From Paucilactobacillus vaccinostercus DSM 20634 (GTDB lineage: Bacteria; Bacillota; Bacilli; Lactobacillales; Lactobacillaceae): 64,000 nt of DNA. The position numbers and the translations under genes were made by a program. Numbering within the stretch: position 1 is the stretch's first letter; each line of letters begins with the position of its first letter. The DNA is taken from positions 297,033 to 361,032 of the forward strand of contig NZ_AYYY01000025.1 in NCBI RefSeq assembly GCF_001436295.1, written 5' to 3'. Shown piece after piece: positions 63,941 to 64,000 of this stretch. The notes beneath the pieces are model-generated. The model did not search any database, was not told the DNA's origin, and saw nothing but the letters and a program-made list of their open reading frames with translations.

Positions 63941-64000
63941 TTAAGCCTTGTGGGCGTGGCCCTTCGACTTCGCATTGTTTTGACCGTAGTAGGCGTTAGC
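63941..64000 (-). CDS. C-terminal end of an unidentified protein (truncated)
   Basis: Minus-strand frame open from the window edge to TAA at 63941-63943, giving the C-terminus ANAYYGQNNAKSKGHAHKA. Basic and His-rich, like a cytoplasmic tail. Its position right after a shared terminator supports a real gene end; the family cannot be judged from 19 residues. Confidence 0.5.
   Translation of the reverse strand, partial: ANAYYGQNNAKSKGHAHKA

Overview
The window reads as chromosomal core DNA of a Lactobacillaceae species (Firmicutes). Evidence is phosphoketolase Xfp, the Gram-positive purine order purEKCSQLFMNHD with separate purS, purQ and small purL, a T-box leader, strong AGGAGG-type ribosome binding sites with frequent GTG and TTG starts, and cre and AraR operators. 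No rRNA, tRNA, CRISPR array, insertion sequence or prophage was seen.

Layout. 1-6.4 kb: end of a Na+/H+ antiporter, then an iron-siderophore or heme type ABC importer (binding lipoprotein, two permeases, ATPase) led by a small flavoprotein. 6.4-12.6 kb: two head-to-head alpha/beta hydrolases, an XRE regulator and a methyltransferase-like gene, a candidate structured RNA, two unknown genes, lipoate ligase, a universal stress protein. 12.7-24.4 kb: the complete IMP biosynthesis operon. 24.5-31.6 kb: RidA, a 2-hydroxyacid dehydrogenase, phosphoketolase with an adjacent GntR regulator, YbaK, a frameshifted HEXXH membrane protein, an HD hydrolase. 31.7-34.6 kb: TerC, a DUF368 lipid-carrier transporter, an ABC ATPase. 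34.6-39.8 kb: ilvA, ilvC, ilvB and a zinc-ribbon gene behind a T-box leader. 39.9-47.4 kb: aroE-aroF-aroB-aroC-aroA-tyrA-aroK-chorismate mutase. 47.8-54 kb: a GPH-type sugar symporter, aroD, a dipeptidase, a drug-type MFS with DUF4811. 54-64 kb: arabinose module with araA, araR, two sugar porters, two aldo/keto reductases and glycerate kinase.

The clearest hidden signal is upstream of aroE. A 19-residue ORF, MRSINLLQLNSFYYYWFMK, has a good ribosome binding site and lies just behind a TTGACA promoter. It is followed by mutually exclusive hairpins and two terminators. This looks like ribosome-mediated attenuation by aromatic amino acids, next door to a T-box (apparently Ile) for the ilv genes.

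Other signals: a roughly 200-nt multi-hairpin RNA candidate at 9.57-9.77 kb, and a shared promoter design (AraR operator on the -35 side, cre near the start point) at araA and both sugar porters, with a further AraR-like site before glycerate kinase. Central metabolism in the window fits pentose use through phosphoketolase. All calls are from reading the sequence; no database search was possible.
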